A stretch of 64,000 bases of DNA, from assembly GCA_022452145.1 (NCBI GenBank), contig JAKURY010000006.1, positions 1-64,000 of the forward strand, read 5' to 3'. Positions within the stretch are counted from its first letter, which is position 1; each line of letters starts with the position of its first letter. Position numbers and translations under genes: made by a program. This document shows, in pieces, positions 24,218 to 32,403 of this stretch. The notes beneath the pieces were generated by a model, which was given only the letters and a program-made list of their open reading frames with translations, was not told where the DNA came from and did no database searches. The stretch is from Acidimicrobiales bacterium. Its GTDB lineage: Bacteria > Actinomycetota > Acidimicrobiia > Acidimicrobiales > MedAcidi-G1.

Positions 24218-25228
24218 TCAGCCGTCGTCGAGCACCAGGTCCAGACGGAGGTCGTCGCCAAGGGCCTCCACGGCCACGAACCGTCCCCTTCGCAGGTCGG
24301 CCATGGTCGGGACGCCCGGCCCGGCCAGGAGCGGACGGCCGTCGTCGCCACCCAGCAGTGCCGGCGCCAGGTAGACCACGTAGCGGTCGACCAGCCCGGC
24401 GCGGTGGAACCGGCCCGCGACGTCTGCTCCGCCCTCCACCAGCAATTGGAGCACGCCGTCCGAGCCCAGGGCCTCCAGGAGGCCGTCGAGGTCACCGTGG
24501 TACTCCTCGGCGGGCAGGACCCGGGCACCGGCGGGAATCGCCCCGAGCACCACACGGCGGGGCGGGGCGGCCGCCTCGTCGACCATGTCCCGGACGTCCA
24601 ACCGTGGATCATCGGCCCTGACGGTCCCCGCACCCACGCATACCGCGTCGCTGGCGGCCCGTAGCCGATGTACGTCGTGGCGCGCCTCAGCGCCGGTGAT
24701 CCAGCGACTCGTCCCGTCCGGTGCGGCGATCCGCCCGTCCAGGGTGGCGGCCAACTTCAGCACGACGTAGGGGCGGCCGGTCCGACGGTGGTGGAGGTAC
24801 GGCGCCAACTGGGTGGCGACCTCGTCGGCGAGCACGCCGACATCCACAGCGAGGCCCGCCTCCCGGAGCCGGTCCAGTCCCCTACCGGAGACCTCGGGAT
24901 CCGGATCCCCGACGCCGACGACCACCCGGGCCACCCCGGCCCCGATTACGGCGTCGGTGCACGGCGCGGTCCGGCCGTGGTGGTCGCACGGCTCGAGCGT
25001 CGTGTACAGGGTGGCGCCGGCCGCGGCCGGTCCGGCCGCCTCGAGGGCCACGCGCTCGGCATGTGACCCACCCGGCGGATGGGTGAACCCGGTGCCCACG
25101 ATCCGTCCGTCCAGTACCACGACTGCCCCCACCCGCGGGTTCGGGGAGGTACGGCGGTGAGAGGCACCCGCTGCGTCCAGGGCCGCCCGCATACCGCCTT
25201 CGTCGTCGAAGACGGTCGGTTCAGCCAC
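24218..25228 (-). CDS. ribD: bifunctional riboflavin deaminase/reductase RibD
   Basis: Deaminates and reduces the pyrimidine intermediate of riboflavin synthesis. The N-terminal deaminase has the zinc motif HAE and EPCDHHGRTAPC, and the C-terminal dihydrofolate-reductase-like domain starts near residue 140 (YVVLKLAATLDGRIA). The start is uncertain: the GTG at 25228 overlaps the end of the upstream Mog gene by 8 bases (336 residues), with a GTG at 25246 and an ATG at 25192 as alternatives. No other rib genes are nearby. Confidence 0.93.
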   Translation of the reverse strand: MAEPTVFDDEGGMRAALDAAGASHRRTSPNPRVGAVVVLDGRIVGTGFTHPPGGSHAERVALEAAGPAAAGATLYTTLEPCDHHGRTAPCTDAVIGAGVARVVVGVGDPDPEVSGRGLDRLREAGLAVDVGVLADEVATQLAPYLHHRRTGRPYVVLKLAATLDGRIAAPDGTSRWITGAEARHDVHRLRAASDAVCVGAGTVRADDPRLDVRDMVDEAAAPPRRVVLGAIPAGARVLPAEEYHGDLDGLLEALGSDGVLQLLVEGGADVAGRFHRAGLVDRYVVYLAPALLGGDDGRPLLAGPGVPTMADLRRGRFVAVEALGDDLRLDLVLDDG

Positions 25229-25763
25229 CGGTGCCCGACCCCTCACCCGAGGGATGCGGATCGGCGTTGTCGACCAGCAGGCGGACCGCGTGCGGCACGA
25301 CGTCGACGACGGCCTCGAGGCACTCCACGCATCCCTTCGAGGACCCCGGTGTGTTCAGCACCAGAGCGGTTCCGCAGGTGCCGGCCACCCCGCGCGACAG
25401 GCGGCCCAGTGGGTTGGCCAGGCGCATGGCCTCGGCCAGCCCGGGGGCCTGGCGGTCCAGCACGGCCAGGGTGCCCTCCGGCGTCTGGTCACGGGGACCG
25501 AAGCCCGTCCCTCCGGTCGTGACCACCAGGCCGTGGAATCCGACGGCCAGCGCCCGGATGGCCTCGGCCACCGCCTCGGTGCCATCTGCGGTCACAGCCG
25601 TGTCGACCACGGTCCAGCCCTCGGCCTCACAGCGGTCGACCAGCGCCGCTCCCGACCGGTCCTCACGGACCCCGTGGACTACTCCATCGGACACGGTCAG
25701 CACCTTCACGTCCAGGGGAGCCACGTCACCGAGGTGGAGGTCGTCGTGCCCGTGTCCGGCCAT
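25221..25763 (-). CDS. MogA/MoaB-like molybdopterin biosynthesis protein
   Basis: 180-residue MoCF-biosynthesis fold, expected to adenylylate molybdopterin. The conserved TTGGTGFGPRDQTPEGT loop is at about 92-108 and the NTPGSSKGC segment near 147. The ATG at 25763 follows TACCCT by 6 bases. It is co-transcribed with ribD, overlapping its start, and divergent from the dienelactone hydrolase gene across a 54-base gap. MogA and MoaB cannot be separated on this evidence. Confidence 0.87.
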   Translation of the reverse strand: MAGHGHDDLHLGDVAPLDVKVLTVSDGVVHGVREDRSGAALVDRCEAEGWTVVDTAVTADGTEAVAEAIRALAVGFHGLVVTTGGTGFGPRDQTPEGTLAVLDRQAPGLAEAMRLANPLGRLSRGVAGTCGTALVLNTPGSSKGCVECLEAVVDVVPHAVRLLVDNADPHPSGEGSGTGG

Positions 25764-25769
25764 GGGGCG

Positions 25770-25775
25770 AGGGTA
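25770..25775 (-). promoter_or_regulatory. -10 element of the Mog/ribD unit
   Basis: TACCCT on the minus strand, 6 bases before the ATG. It faces the divergent promoter at 25806. Confidence 0.4.
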
Positions 25776-25805
25776 CCGGAGCGATCCCGGCAGCCCGGGC
25801 AGGGT

Positions 25806-25811
25806 TAGGGT
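25806..25811 (+). promoter_or_regulatory. -10 element of the dienelactone hydrolase gene
   Basis: TAGGGT, 6 bases before the ATG at 25818, consistent with a leaderless mRNA. Confidence 0.4.
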
Positions 25812-25817
25812 CGCCCG

Positions 25818-26609
25818 ATGGGCGTGGATGCACTGGCCGGCTACGAGATCGGCGCGTTCGAGCACGGCGGCACCAGCCGTACCGTGCTCCGGACCGGGTC
25901 CGGACCGGCTGTCATCGTGATGGCGGAGATGCCGGGGATCACGCCCCGGGTCGCCGACTTCGGCCGTCACGTGGCAGCCATCGGATGCACCGCCGTGCTG
26001 CCCTCGCTGTTCGGCACACCGGGCAGGCGCCCCACACCCGGCTACCTGATGCGGTCGCTGGCTGGAGGGTGCGTCTCCAGGGAGTTCACCGCCCTGATGC
26101 GTCGTAGGACCTCGCCTGTCACCGACTGGCTGCGGGCGCTGGGCGCGTTCGAGCACGGCAGGTGCGGAGGACCGGGCATCGGCGCGGTCGGCATGTGCTT
26201 CACCGGAGGCTTCGCCCTCGGCATGATGCTCGACGACCGGATGCTGGCCCCCGTGCTGAGCCAACCGAGCCTGCCCCTTCCCCTGACCGCCCGCCATCGA
26301 CGGTCTGTGGGCATCTCGGACCGGGACCTGGACGTGGTGAAGGAGCGGGTGGCCGACGGGGTGTGCGTCCTGGGCCTCCGGTTCAGCGAGGACTCGATGG
26401 CCCCCGCCGAGCGCTTCGAGCGCCTCGGCGAGGAGCTGGGGGACGGCTTCATCGGCGTGGAGCTCGACTCGTCGCCGGGCAACGCCCACAGGATCTCGAA
26501 GCGGGCCCACTCGGTTCTCACGGAGGAGCTGGTGGACGAGCCGGGCCACCCCACGCTCGATGCCCTGGACCGGGTCCTGGCACACTTGGGCGAGCGCCTC
26601 CTGAACTGA
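25818..26609 (+). CDS. dienelactone hydrolase family protein
   Basis: 263-residue alpha/beta hydrolase of the DLH family. The nucleophile elbow GMCFTGGFALGMM (about 129-141) has cysteine as nucleophile, and a PGITPRVADFGRHVA segment near 40 matches the family's N-terminal region. True dienelactone hydrolase activity is not implied, since no chlorocatechol genes are nearby. It is a single gene with its own leaderless-type promoter and is convergent with rsmB. Confidence 0.85.
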   Translation: MGVDALAGYEIGAFEHGGTSRTVLRTGSGPAVIVMAEMPGITPRVADFGRHVAAIGCTAVLPSLFGTPGRRPTPGYLMRSLAGGCVSREFTALMRRRTSPVTDWLRALGAFEHGRCGGPGIGAVGMCFTGGFALGMMLDDRMLAPVLSQPSLPLPLTARHRRSVGISDRDLDVVKERVADGVCVLGLRFSEDSMAPAERFERLGEELGDGFIGVELDSSPGNAHRISKRAHSVLTEELVDEPGHPTLDALDRVLAHLGERLLN

Positions 26610-26637
26610 CCGTCGGGTCGAACGCCTGGCCCGGGTC

Positions 26638-27771
26638 TCAGTCGATCCGGTAGCGGAAGACGGCCATGCCCTCGCTGTCCAGGTCCTGAGGCAGCAACAG
26701 GCCACCGGCTCCGTCGTCGCCGTGGGGCCGCCAGGGTCCGCCGACCGCGGCACCGGAGCACAGACCGGTGTGCTCCCGGAACCGCCGGTCCACGCCGGTC
26801 GTCTCGGCCGCCGTCAGGGTGCACACGCTGTAGACCAGTTGGCCGCCGGGGCGGACCAGGTCGACCACGGCGCCGAGCAGCGCCACCTGGAGGTCGGCCA
26901 ACTCGGCGACGTCCGCCTCGCTGGACCGCCAACGGGCATCGGCCCGGCGGCGGAGCACCCCCAGGCCGGTGCACGGGGCATCCACCAGGACCCGATCGAA
27001 CGAACCCGGACGGAAGGGCGGAATCCGCCCGTCGGCGGCAACGAGCGCCATGTCGTGCCCGAGGCGAAGAGCGTTGTCGCGTACGAGGTTCAGTCGGGTC
27101 GGGCGCAGGTCGGCGGCGACCACCGACGCACCGGCGGCAGCCATGGCCGTGGCCTTGCCCCCGGGGGCCGCGCACAGGTCCAGTACCCGCCCGGCGCCCG
27201 GGTCGAGGTCCTCGACGACCAGGGCGGCCACCATCTGGGAGGCACGGTCCTGGTGGTAACCGTCGTCGCGGACCACAGCCGGCGCCGGTCGGTTCATGGC
27301 GGCCAGCGCCTCCAGCGCCTCATCGCGACCGAGGTCGGCCACCAGGCGGTCCACCAGCCAGTCCGGCACGCTCAACTCGACGCCCGGTCCGGGCCATGTG
27401 GGCTCGTACCCGGCAACCCGTCGTAGGACGGCGTTGCAGAGGCCACGGACCCGTCGGGGCGCCACGGCGACCGTCGCCGAGACGGCGGCATGGGCTGGGA
27501 CGCCGGCCCAGTGCAACTGGTAGGCACCCAGCCTCAGCACGGTGCGCACCTCGGCCTGGACGTCGTCGTGCAGGAAGCGGTCCAACAGGTGGTCGCAGGC
27601 CCGACGCATCCGGGTCGTGCCGTAGACGAGTTCGGTCACGAACGCCCGGTCGCGGCGGTCCAGCTCCGAGCGGTCCAAGGCGGCCCGCAACGCCAGGTTG
27701 GCGTACGCACCGTCCCGCTCGATCCGCCCCAGCACCTGCAGCGCCAGCCGCCTGGGGTCCTCTGTGCTCAC
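26638..27771 (-). CDS. rsmB: 16S rRNA m5C967 methyltransferase RsmB/Sun
   Basis: 377-residue enzyme. An N-terminal NusB-like RNA-binding domain (about 1-130) precedes a class I methyltransferase core with DLCAAPGGKATAMAAAG (SAM binding), DAPCTGLGVLRRR and the second catalytic cysteine in VYSVCTLTAAET. It starts at the GTG at 27771, where GAAGGG lies 8 bases upstream; GTG at 27777 is an alternative. It lies 37 bases after fmt in the def-fmt-rsmB unit, a common bacterial arrangement. Confidence 0.95.
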   Translation of the reverse strand: MSTEDPRRLALQVLGRIERDGAYANLALRAALDRSELDRRDRAFVTELVYGTTRMRRACDHLLDRFLHDDVQAEVRTVLRLGAYQLHWAGVPAHAAVSATVAVAPRRVRGLCNAVLRRVAGYEPTWPGPGVELSVPDWLVDRLVADLGRDEALEALAAMNRPAPAVVRDDGYHQDRASQMVAALVVEDLDPGAGRVLDLCAAPGGKATAMAAAGASVVAADLRPTRLNLVRDNALRLGHDMALVAADGRIPPFRPGSFDRVLVDAPCTGLGVLRRRADARWRSSEADVAELADLQVALLGAVVDLVRPGGQLVYSVCTLTAAETTGVDRRFREHTGLCSGAAVGGPWRPHGDDGAGGLLLPQDLDSEGMAVFRYRID

Positions 27772-27808
27772 ACGCACAACCCTTCGTCGGCGCCAGGCCG
27801 GGCGGCGC

Positions 27809-28663
27809 TCACCTGCCCAGCCGTTCACCGGCCGCTGGCCGGGCACCGCCCAGCCAGGCCGCCGCGTCCATCCGGGAGCGGCTCGCCGGCTGCACCTCGA
27901 CCAGGCGCAGGGAACCCCCACCGGTGGCCACCAGGTCGCCGACCAGTGCCCCCGGCAGACCGGGCACCGCCACGTCAACGACCTCGGCCCGCCAGACCTT
28001 CAGGTCACCGTCCCGGAATGTCGTCCAGGCTCCACCCACCCGCACCAGGCGCTCCAGGTCTGCCGCGGGACGACCCCAGTCCAGCCTCCGGTCGTCCCTG
28101 TGCAGCTTGTGGGCATGGGTCACCACGCCCTCCTGGGGCTCCGGTTCGGACAGGCCGCCGTCCAGGGCATCCACCAGCAGTCGGGCCCCGAGTACGGCCA
28201 GGCGTGCCCTCAGCCCGTCGGCTGTGTCATCCGGGTCGATGGGCACCTCCACGCGGGCGTGGACCCCACCGGTGTCAAGGCCCTCGGCCACGGTCATCAG
28301 GCAGACACCGGTCATCTGGTCGCCGGCCAGCAGGGCCCGTTCCACCGGAGCGGCCCCCCGCCACCGGGGCAACAGGGAGAAGTGCAGGTTCACCATCGGT
28401 ACCTGCCTCAGTACCTCCACACCTATGATCCGGCCGAAGGCGACCACCACGCCAAGGTCGGCACCGCAGCCGGCCACCGCATCCAGGTCGTGGGCCACGG
28501 GGAGGCCCAGGTCTGCGGCCAGGGCGCCCACCGGGGTGGGGGTTGGAGCCGAACGCCGCCCACGACGCCGCTCGGGCGACGTCACGACCAGCACCACCTC
28601 GTGGCCCGCATCGTGCAACGCGGTCAACGGCGGTACGGCCACCTCGGGGTTCCCCAGGTACAC
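27809..28663 (-). CDS. fmt: methionyl-tRNA formyltransferase
   Basis: Formylates initiator Met-tRNA. The hallmark NLHFSLLPRWRGAAPVERALLAGD is present around residues 92-115, shown here only to mark position, and the N-terminal YLGNPEVAVP loop binds formyl-THF. From the GTG at 28663 the protein is 284 residues, about 25 short of usual, and begins directly in the first beta strand. The frame is open further upstream to a CTG at 28699 that overlaps the def stop (CTGA), so the true start may be non-canonical. It lies between def and rsmB. Confidence 0.93.
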   Translation of the reverse strand: MYLGNPEVAVPPLTALHDAGHEVVLVVTSPERRRGRRSAPTPTPVGALAADLGLPVAHDLDAVAGCGADLGVVVAFGRIIGVEVLRQVPMVNLHFSLLPRWRGAAPVERALLAGDQMTGVCLMTVAEGLDTGGVHARVEVPIDPDDTADGLRARLAVLGARLLVDALDGGLSEPEPQEGVVTHAHKLHRDDRRLDWGRPAADLERLVRVGGAWTTFRDGDLKVWRAEVVDVAVPGLPGALVGDLVATGGGSLRLVEVQPASRSRMDAAAWLGGARPAAGERLGR

Positions 28664-28695
28664 CAGCCGCCCGGGATGCGCCGGAGGCGGCGCGA

Positions 28696-29238
28696 TCAGG
28701 GCAATCGCAGGCCCCCGTCCGACGGCCCGCCCGCCGGGGAGGTTGCCAGGCGGGACATGGTCATCTCCCGCAGGGTCCGCCTGGCCTCGCGACGCCGGTC
28801 GTCATCGAGGTGGTCGATGAGGAGGATCCCGTCCAGGTGGTCGATCTCGTGCTGAAAGAGGCGGGCCTCGACCTCGTCGGCCTCGATCGAGACCTCGTTG
28901 CCGTCGAGGTCCCGGCCCACGAGGTGGATCCGCTTCGGCCGGACGATCTCCCAGAACAGGCCGGGCACCGACAGGCACCCCTCCTCGTAAGCCCATTCGC
29001 CGTCGGACTCCATGATCCGCGGGTTCAGGATCACGCCGGCCCCGTCGCCGTGGTCGTAGACGAAGAAGCGCTTCTGGACCCCCACCTGCGGCGCGGCCAG
29101 GCCGATCCCCAGCGCCTCGTACATGGTGGTGAACATGTCGTCGGTGAGTCGCACGAACGCGGCGTCCACGTCGGTCACGTCGGTCGCCGGCCTGCGCAGG
29201 ACCGGATCGCCGATCACTCGGATCTGGTGGGGCGCCAC
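28696..29238 (-). CDS. def: peptide deformylase
   Basis: Metal-dependent removal of the N-formyl group from new proteins. The 180-residue protein has all three family motifs: GIGLAAPQVG (44-53), EEGCLSVPG (about 84-92) and QHEIDHLDGIL (about 128-138), which supply Cys and two His metal ligands. The GTG start is 6 bases after TAGCCT. It heads the def-fmt-rsmB unit, a functional set with fmt upstream in the formylation cycle. Confidence 0.96.
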   Translation of the reverse strand: MAPHQIRVIGDPVLRRPATDVTDVDAAFVRLTDDMFTTMYEALGIGLAAPQVGVQKRFFVYDHGDGAGVILNPRIMESDGEWAYEEGCLSVPGLFWEIVRPKRIHLVGRDLDGNEVSIEADEVEARLFQHEIDHLDGILLIDHLDDDRRREARRTLREMTMSRLATSPAGGPSDGGLRLP

Positions 29239-29244
29239 ACCGCA

Positions 29245-29250
29245 AGGCTA
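29245..29250 (-). promoter_or_regulatory. -10 element of def-fmt-rsmB
   Basis: TAGCCT on the minus strand, exactly 6 bases before the def GTG start. Confidence 0.45.
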
Positions 29251-29295
29251 CCGTCGGAGCCATGGAGGCCCGATTGCCAGACCCCGGCTCGTCGG

Positions 29296-29937
29296 GTGAG
29301 TGACGGCCAGTACTGGACCGACAGTCCCGGCGTGGCCTCCCGGCCGTCCGAGGTGGACCTCCTGCTGCCCGATGTCGACCTCCGTCTGACCACCGACCGC
29401 GGCGTCTTCTCTGCCGACCGGGTGGACCGGGGCACCCGGTACCTGCTGCTGGAGGGGCCGGACCTCCCGACCGGACCGGTGGACCTGCTCGACCTCGGCT
29501 GCGGTTACGGCCCGATCGCCTGCACGTTGGCCTCCCGTCGCCCCGAGGCCCGGGTGTGGGCCGTCGACGTCAACGAGCGGGCCCGCGACCTCTGCCGGGC
29601 CAACGCCGCTGCCGCCGGGCTGGCCAACGTAGAGGTGGCGGCACCCGACGACGTACCGGTCGACGTCCGCCTGGCTGCCATCTGGTCCAACCCCCCGATC
29701 CGCATCGGCAAGCCGGCGCTGCACGACCTGCTGACCCGGTGGCTGGACCTCCTGACCCCCGACGGCACGGCCCACCTCGTGGTCCAGCGGCACCTGGGAG
29801 CCGACTCGTTGGCCCGCTGGTTGGACGACCGGGGATGGGCCACCGAACGGCGTGGCTCCCGCAAGGGCTTCCGGCTGCTGGACGTGGCCGCCCGGGCCGA
29901 GCCACCGACCGGCGCAGCGGCGGACGGCGCCACGTGA
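29296..29937 (+). CDS. RsmC-like class I methyltransferase
   Basis: 213-residue SAM-dependent methyltransferase of the MTS/small-domain family that includes RsmC and RlmG. Motif I is DLGCGYGPIACTLA (about 69-82), and the exocyclic-amine motif is SNPPIRIGK (about 137). The C-terminal VVQRHLGAD and KGFRLLDVA segments also fit. A GTG at 29296 is taken as start. Its stop overlaps the next methyltransferase gene by four bases. An rRNA guanine target is likely by family but unproven. Confidence 0.86.
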   Translation: MSDGQYWTDSPGVASRPSEVDLLLPDVDLRLTTDRGVFSADRVDRGTRYLLLEGPDLPTGPVDLLDLGCGYGPIACTLASRRPEARVWAVDVNERARDLCRANAAAAGLANVEVAAPDDVPVDVRLAAIWSNPPIRIGKPALHDLLTRWLDLLTPDGTAHLVVQRHLGADSLARWLDDRGWATERRGSRKGFRLLDVAARAEPPTGAAADGAT

Positions 29938-30452
29938 AGAACCTGGACGGCACCGGGCTGAAGCGCCTCCACCGTGACTGGCGACGCCGCCGCGAACCTG
30001 AGGTGGCACTCCTGCTGGACAGCGTGCAGACCCCCTACAACGTCGGCGCGATCCTCCGCACGGCGGCCGCCTACAGGGTGGCCCACCTCTGGCTTGCCGG
30101 GGCTACGGCCCCTCCCACGCATTCCAAGACCGCAAAGACGGCGCTGGGCACGGGCCGCTACCTGACCTGGACGATCTGTGAGGACGTGTCCGACGCGATC
30201 GACGGGATCCGGGCCGCCGGCTACGGGCTGGTCGGCGTGGAGCTGGCCGACGAGGCCGTGCCGATCCACGAGATCCGGCTACCGGAGAAGGCCTGCCTGG
30301 CACTCGGGCACGAGGAGCGGGGACTGTCGGCCACCACACTCGCCGCCTGCGACGCCGTGGCCTTCATCCCGCAGCTCGGCAGGGTCGGCAGCCTCAACGT
30401 CGCCACCGCTGCCGGGATAGCCCTCTACGAGCTGAACCGCCGGGGCTGGTGA
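29934..30452 (+). CDS. TrmH-family 2'-O-methyltransferase (short form)
   Basis: 172-residue SPOUT protein without an N-terminal extension domain. The core motifs are DSVQTPYNVGAILRTAAAY, LALGHEERGLS and IPQLGRVGSLNVATAAGIAL. The GTG start overlaps the RsmC-like stop (GTGA), so the two RNA methyltransferases are co-translated. A tRNA or rRNA ribose target is expected. The gene converges on priA with only nine bases between stops. Confidence 0.87.
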   Translation: MKNLDGTGLKRLHRDWRRRREPEVALLLDSVQTPYNVGAILRTAAAYRVAHLWLAGATAPPTHSKTAKTALGTGRYLTWTICEDVSDAIDGIRAAGYGLVGVELADEAVPIHEIRLPEKACLALGHEERGLSATTLAACDAVAFIPQLGRVGSLNVATAAGIALYELNRRGW

Positions 30453-30461
30453 GGGTCGGGC

Positions 30462-32390
30462 TCAGGCCCGCAGTGGATCCACCTCGAGGCGGAGGCGACC
30501 CGGGGGACGCTCCACGGCGAGGAGTGCGTCGGACAGCCGGTCGTGGTCGGGGGCCCTGACCAGCCAGGCACCGTCCCTCGGACCCATGACGTCCATGCCG
30601 TCCGCCTGTGCGAGGTGGGCCATGAACTCCGGGGCGGCCGCGCCGGAGATCCGTGCCAGGGCCGCGAAGGGCGGCAGGCCCAGCACCGACCGGCGGTCGC
30701 GCTCGGCGGCGACCAGGGCGGCCGGGTCCGCGTGCAGCACAGCCTGGAGCACCTCGTGGCCCGGCTGTCGGGTCTGCACCACGAGGCGCCCACCGTCCGA
30801 CCGGTGCCCCAGCAGCCGGGCGGCACGGATCAGGAGGGCCATGGCCTCTTCAGCGGCCCGCATCCTCGGCGCCAGGAGTTCTTGGTCGAACTCGAGGAAC
30901 ACCACCCGGGCCACGCGCCTCTGGATCCGGTGCAGGACGGCCTCTGTACCAACGAACACCGACGCTCCCGCTCCGTCCAGCAGGGCGGCATCGGTCTCGG
31001 CCGTCACCTCCACAACCGGTCGGCCGGCCAGGGCCTCCAACTCCTCGCGGACCCTCGCCACGCCCGCACGCAGGTTCCGGAACCGGGTCGCGCCGCAGGA
31101 ATCACAGACCACGGGCCGACCATGATCGTCGCCCATAGGACAGCGCAGGCGGTCGTCCACGTCCTGGACCATCGGCACCCGGTGCTCTTCGCAACGCGCC
31201 AGCTCACCGCACCCGTCACAGGCCAGCAGGCGTGACCGCCCCTTCCGGTTTAGGACGCAGACCACCGGGTCGCCGGCCTCGCCACGGAGCATCGGCACCA
31301 GCGTCGGGGAGAAGAGCCCCGAGCGGACCGGATCCTCCATGCGGCGGTCGACGAGGTCGACCACCGGCCAGCCGGCCCGTTCCTCGACCCTGGACGGGGC
31401 AAGCAGGCGCCCAGAGCCGAGGGCCTCCAGAGTCGGGCTGGCCGAGGCGAGGACGCATGGGACCGCGGCCCGTCGGGCCCGCTCGACGGCGAGGTCCCTG
31501 GCGTTCCACGTCGGCGTCCGCTCCTCCTGGTAGGCCTCGTCGTGTTCGTCCAGAACCACCACGGCCCGCAGGTCCCGGACCGGCGCCAGCGCGGCGGCCC
31601 GCGAACCCACCACGATGCCGCCGGCGGCCGCCTGCGCCCAGTCCCTCGGCATCGTGGACACCGGTATACCGGCCCGACGGAGCCGCACGGCCAGCCGAGC
31701 GGCGCCAGCCGAGGTGGGAACGAGGACCAGAGCGTCGCCTCGGCGGGCGGCGGCCATCACCAGCGGGACGGGATCCGTCGCCGGTGGCAGGCGGACCACC
31801 GTCGGGGCGCCGTCGGGGGTCGGCTCCAGCGCACCGTCCATCCATCGGGCATCGGCGTCGGGCACGACGGTAGGCGCCGGAGGTGCCGGAAGGACCTCCA
31901 CCACGGTCGGTGGCGACCCGGTGGCCAGGAAGCCCACCACCGGGCCCACCCAGCGTCGGGCGGCCCACCGGCTCAGGTCGATCAGCTCCGGCGACGGACC
32001 CAGCCCGCTCAGGCGGGCCAGCGGTCGCAGGTCCACGCCCTCCGGTGGGACCACGTGGTCCTCCACGACCCATCCCCCGACCCTCCGGCCACCCAGCACG
32101 ACCCGGACCCTGCTCCCCACCCCCAGGCGTCCGGCACGCCCGTCATCCTCCCAGGAGGTGGGGACCAGGTAGTCGAAGTCCCGGGCCACGGCCGCCACGT
32201 CGGGCACGACCCGGACCACCCGACCGGGAGCGTCGGTCCCGTCCTCGGCCGTAGCTTCGTCGCCGGTGGCGACATCGGCAGCAGCGTCCCCACCGGTGGC
32301 GACATCGGCAGCAGCGTCGTCGGGAGTAGCCGTCGACAGGCCGACGTCGTCGAGGTCGAGGCGACCCTGGTCGGCAGCCCCGCCGGTCAC
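30462..32390 (-). CDS. priA: PriA-like primosomal protein without helicase motifs
   Basis: 642-residue replication-restart protein. The 3'-DNA-end-binding domain starts near residue 57 (VVRVVPDVAAVARDFDYLVP). The zinc region has CDGCGELARC, CPMGDDH and CDSCG. The Walker A GxGKT loop of E. coli PriA is absent, as reported for actinobacterial members, so it probably acts as a DNA-binding/loading protein rather than a helicase. The first ~55 residues are Asp/Ala-rich and encoded partly by a 26-base direct repeat, so the GTG at 32390 is uncertain. It starts 13 bases after metK. Confidence 0.88.
   Translation of the reverse strand: MTGGAADQGRLDLDDVGLSTATPDDAAADVATGGDAAADVATGDEATAEDGTDAPGRVVRVVPDVAAVARDFDYLVPTSWEDDGRAGRLGVGSRVRVVLGGRRVGGWVVEDHVVPPEGVDLRPLARLSGLGPSPELIDLSRWAARRWVGPVVGFLATGSPPTVVEVLPAPPAPTVVPDADARWMDGALEPTPDGAPTVVRLPPATDPVPLVMAAARRGDALVLVPTSAGAARLAVRLRRAGIPVSTMPRDWAQAAAGGIVVGSRAAALAPVRDLRAVVVLDEHDEAYQEERTPTWNARDLAVERARRAAVPCVLASASPTLEALGSGRLLAPSRVEERAGWPVVDLVDRRMEDPVRSGLFSPTLVPMLRGEAGDPVVCVLNRKGRSRLLACDGCGELARCEEHRVPMVQDVDDRLRCPMGDDHGRPVVCDSCGATRFRNLRAGVARVREELEALAGRPVVEVTAETDAALLDGAGASVFVGTEAVLHRIQRRVARVVFLEFDQELLAPRMRAAEEAMALLIRAARLLGHRSDGGRLVVQTRQPGHEVLQAVLHADPAALVAAERDRRSVLGLPPFAALARISGAAAPEFMAHLAQADGMDVMGPRDGAWLVRAPDHDRLSDALLAVERPPGRLRLEVDPLRA
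32263..32318 (-). repeat. 26-base direct repeat in the 5' end of priA
   Basis: Two identical 26-base copies at 32263-32288 and 32293-32318 (period 30 bases, 10 codons) encode a duplicated AAADVATG-type segment in the poorly conserved PriA N-terminus. It looks like a recent in-frame duplication. Confidence 0.85.
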
Positions 32391-32403
32391 TCCGGGCGCC
32401 GGT

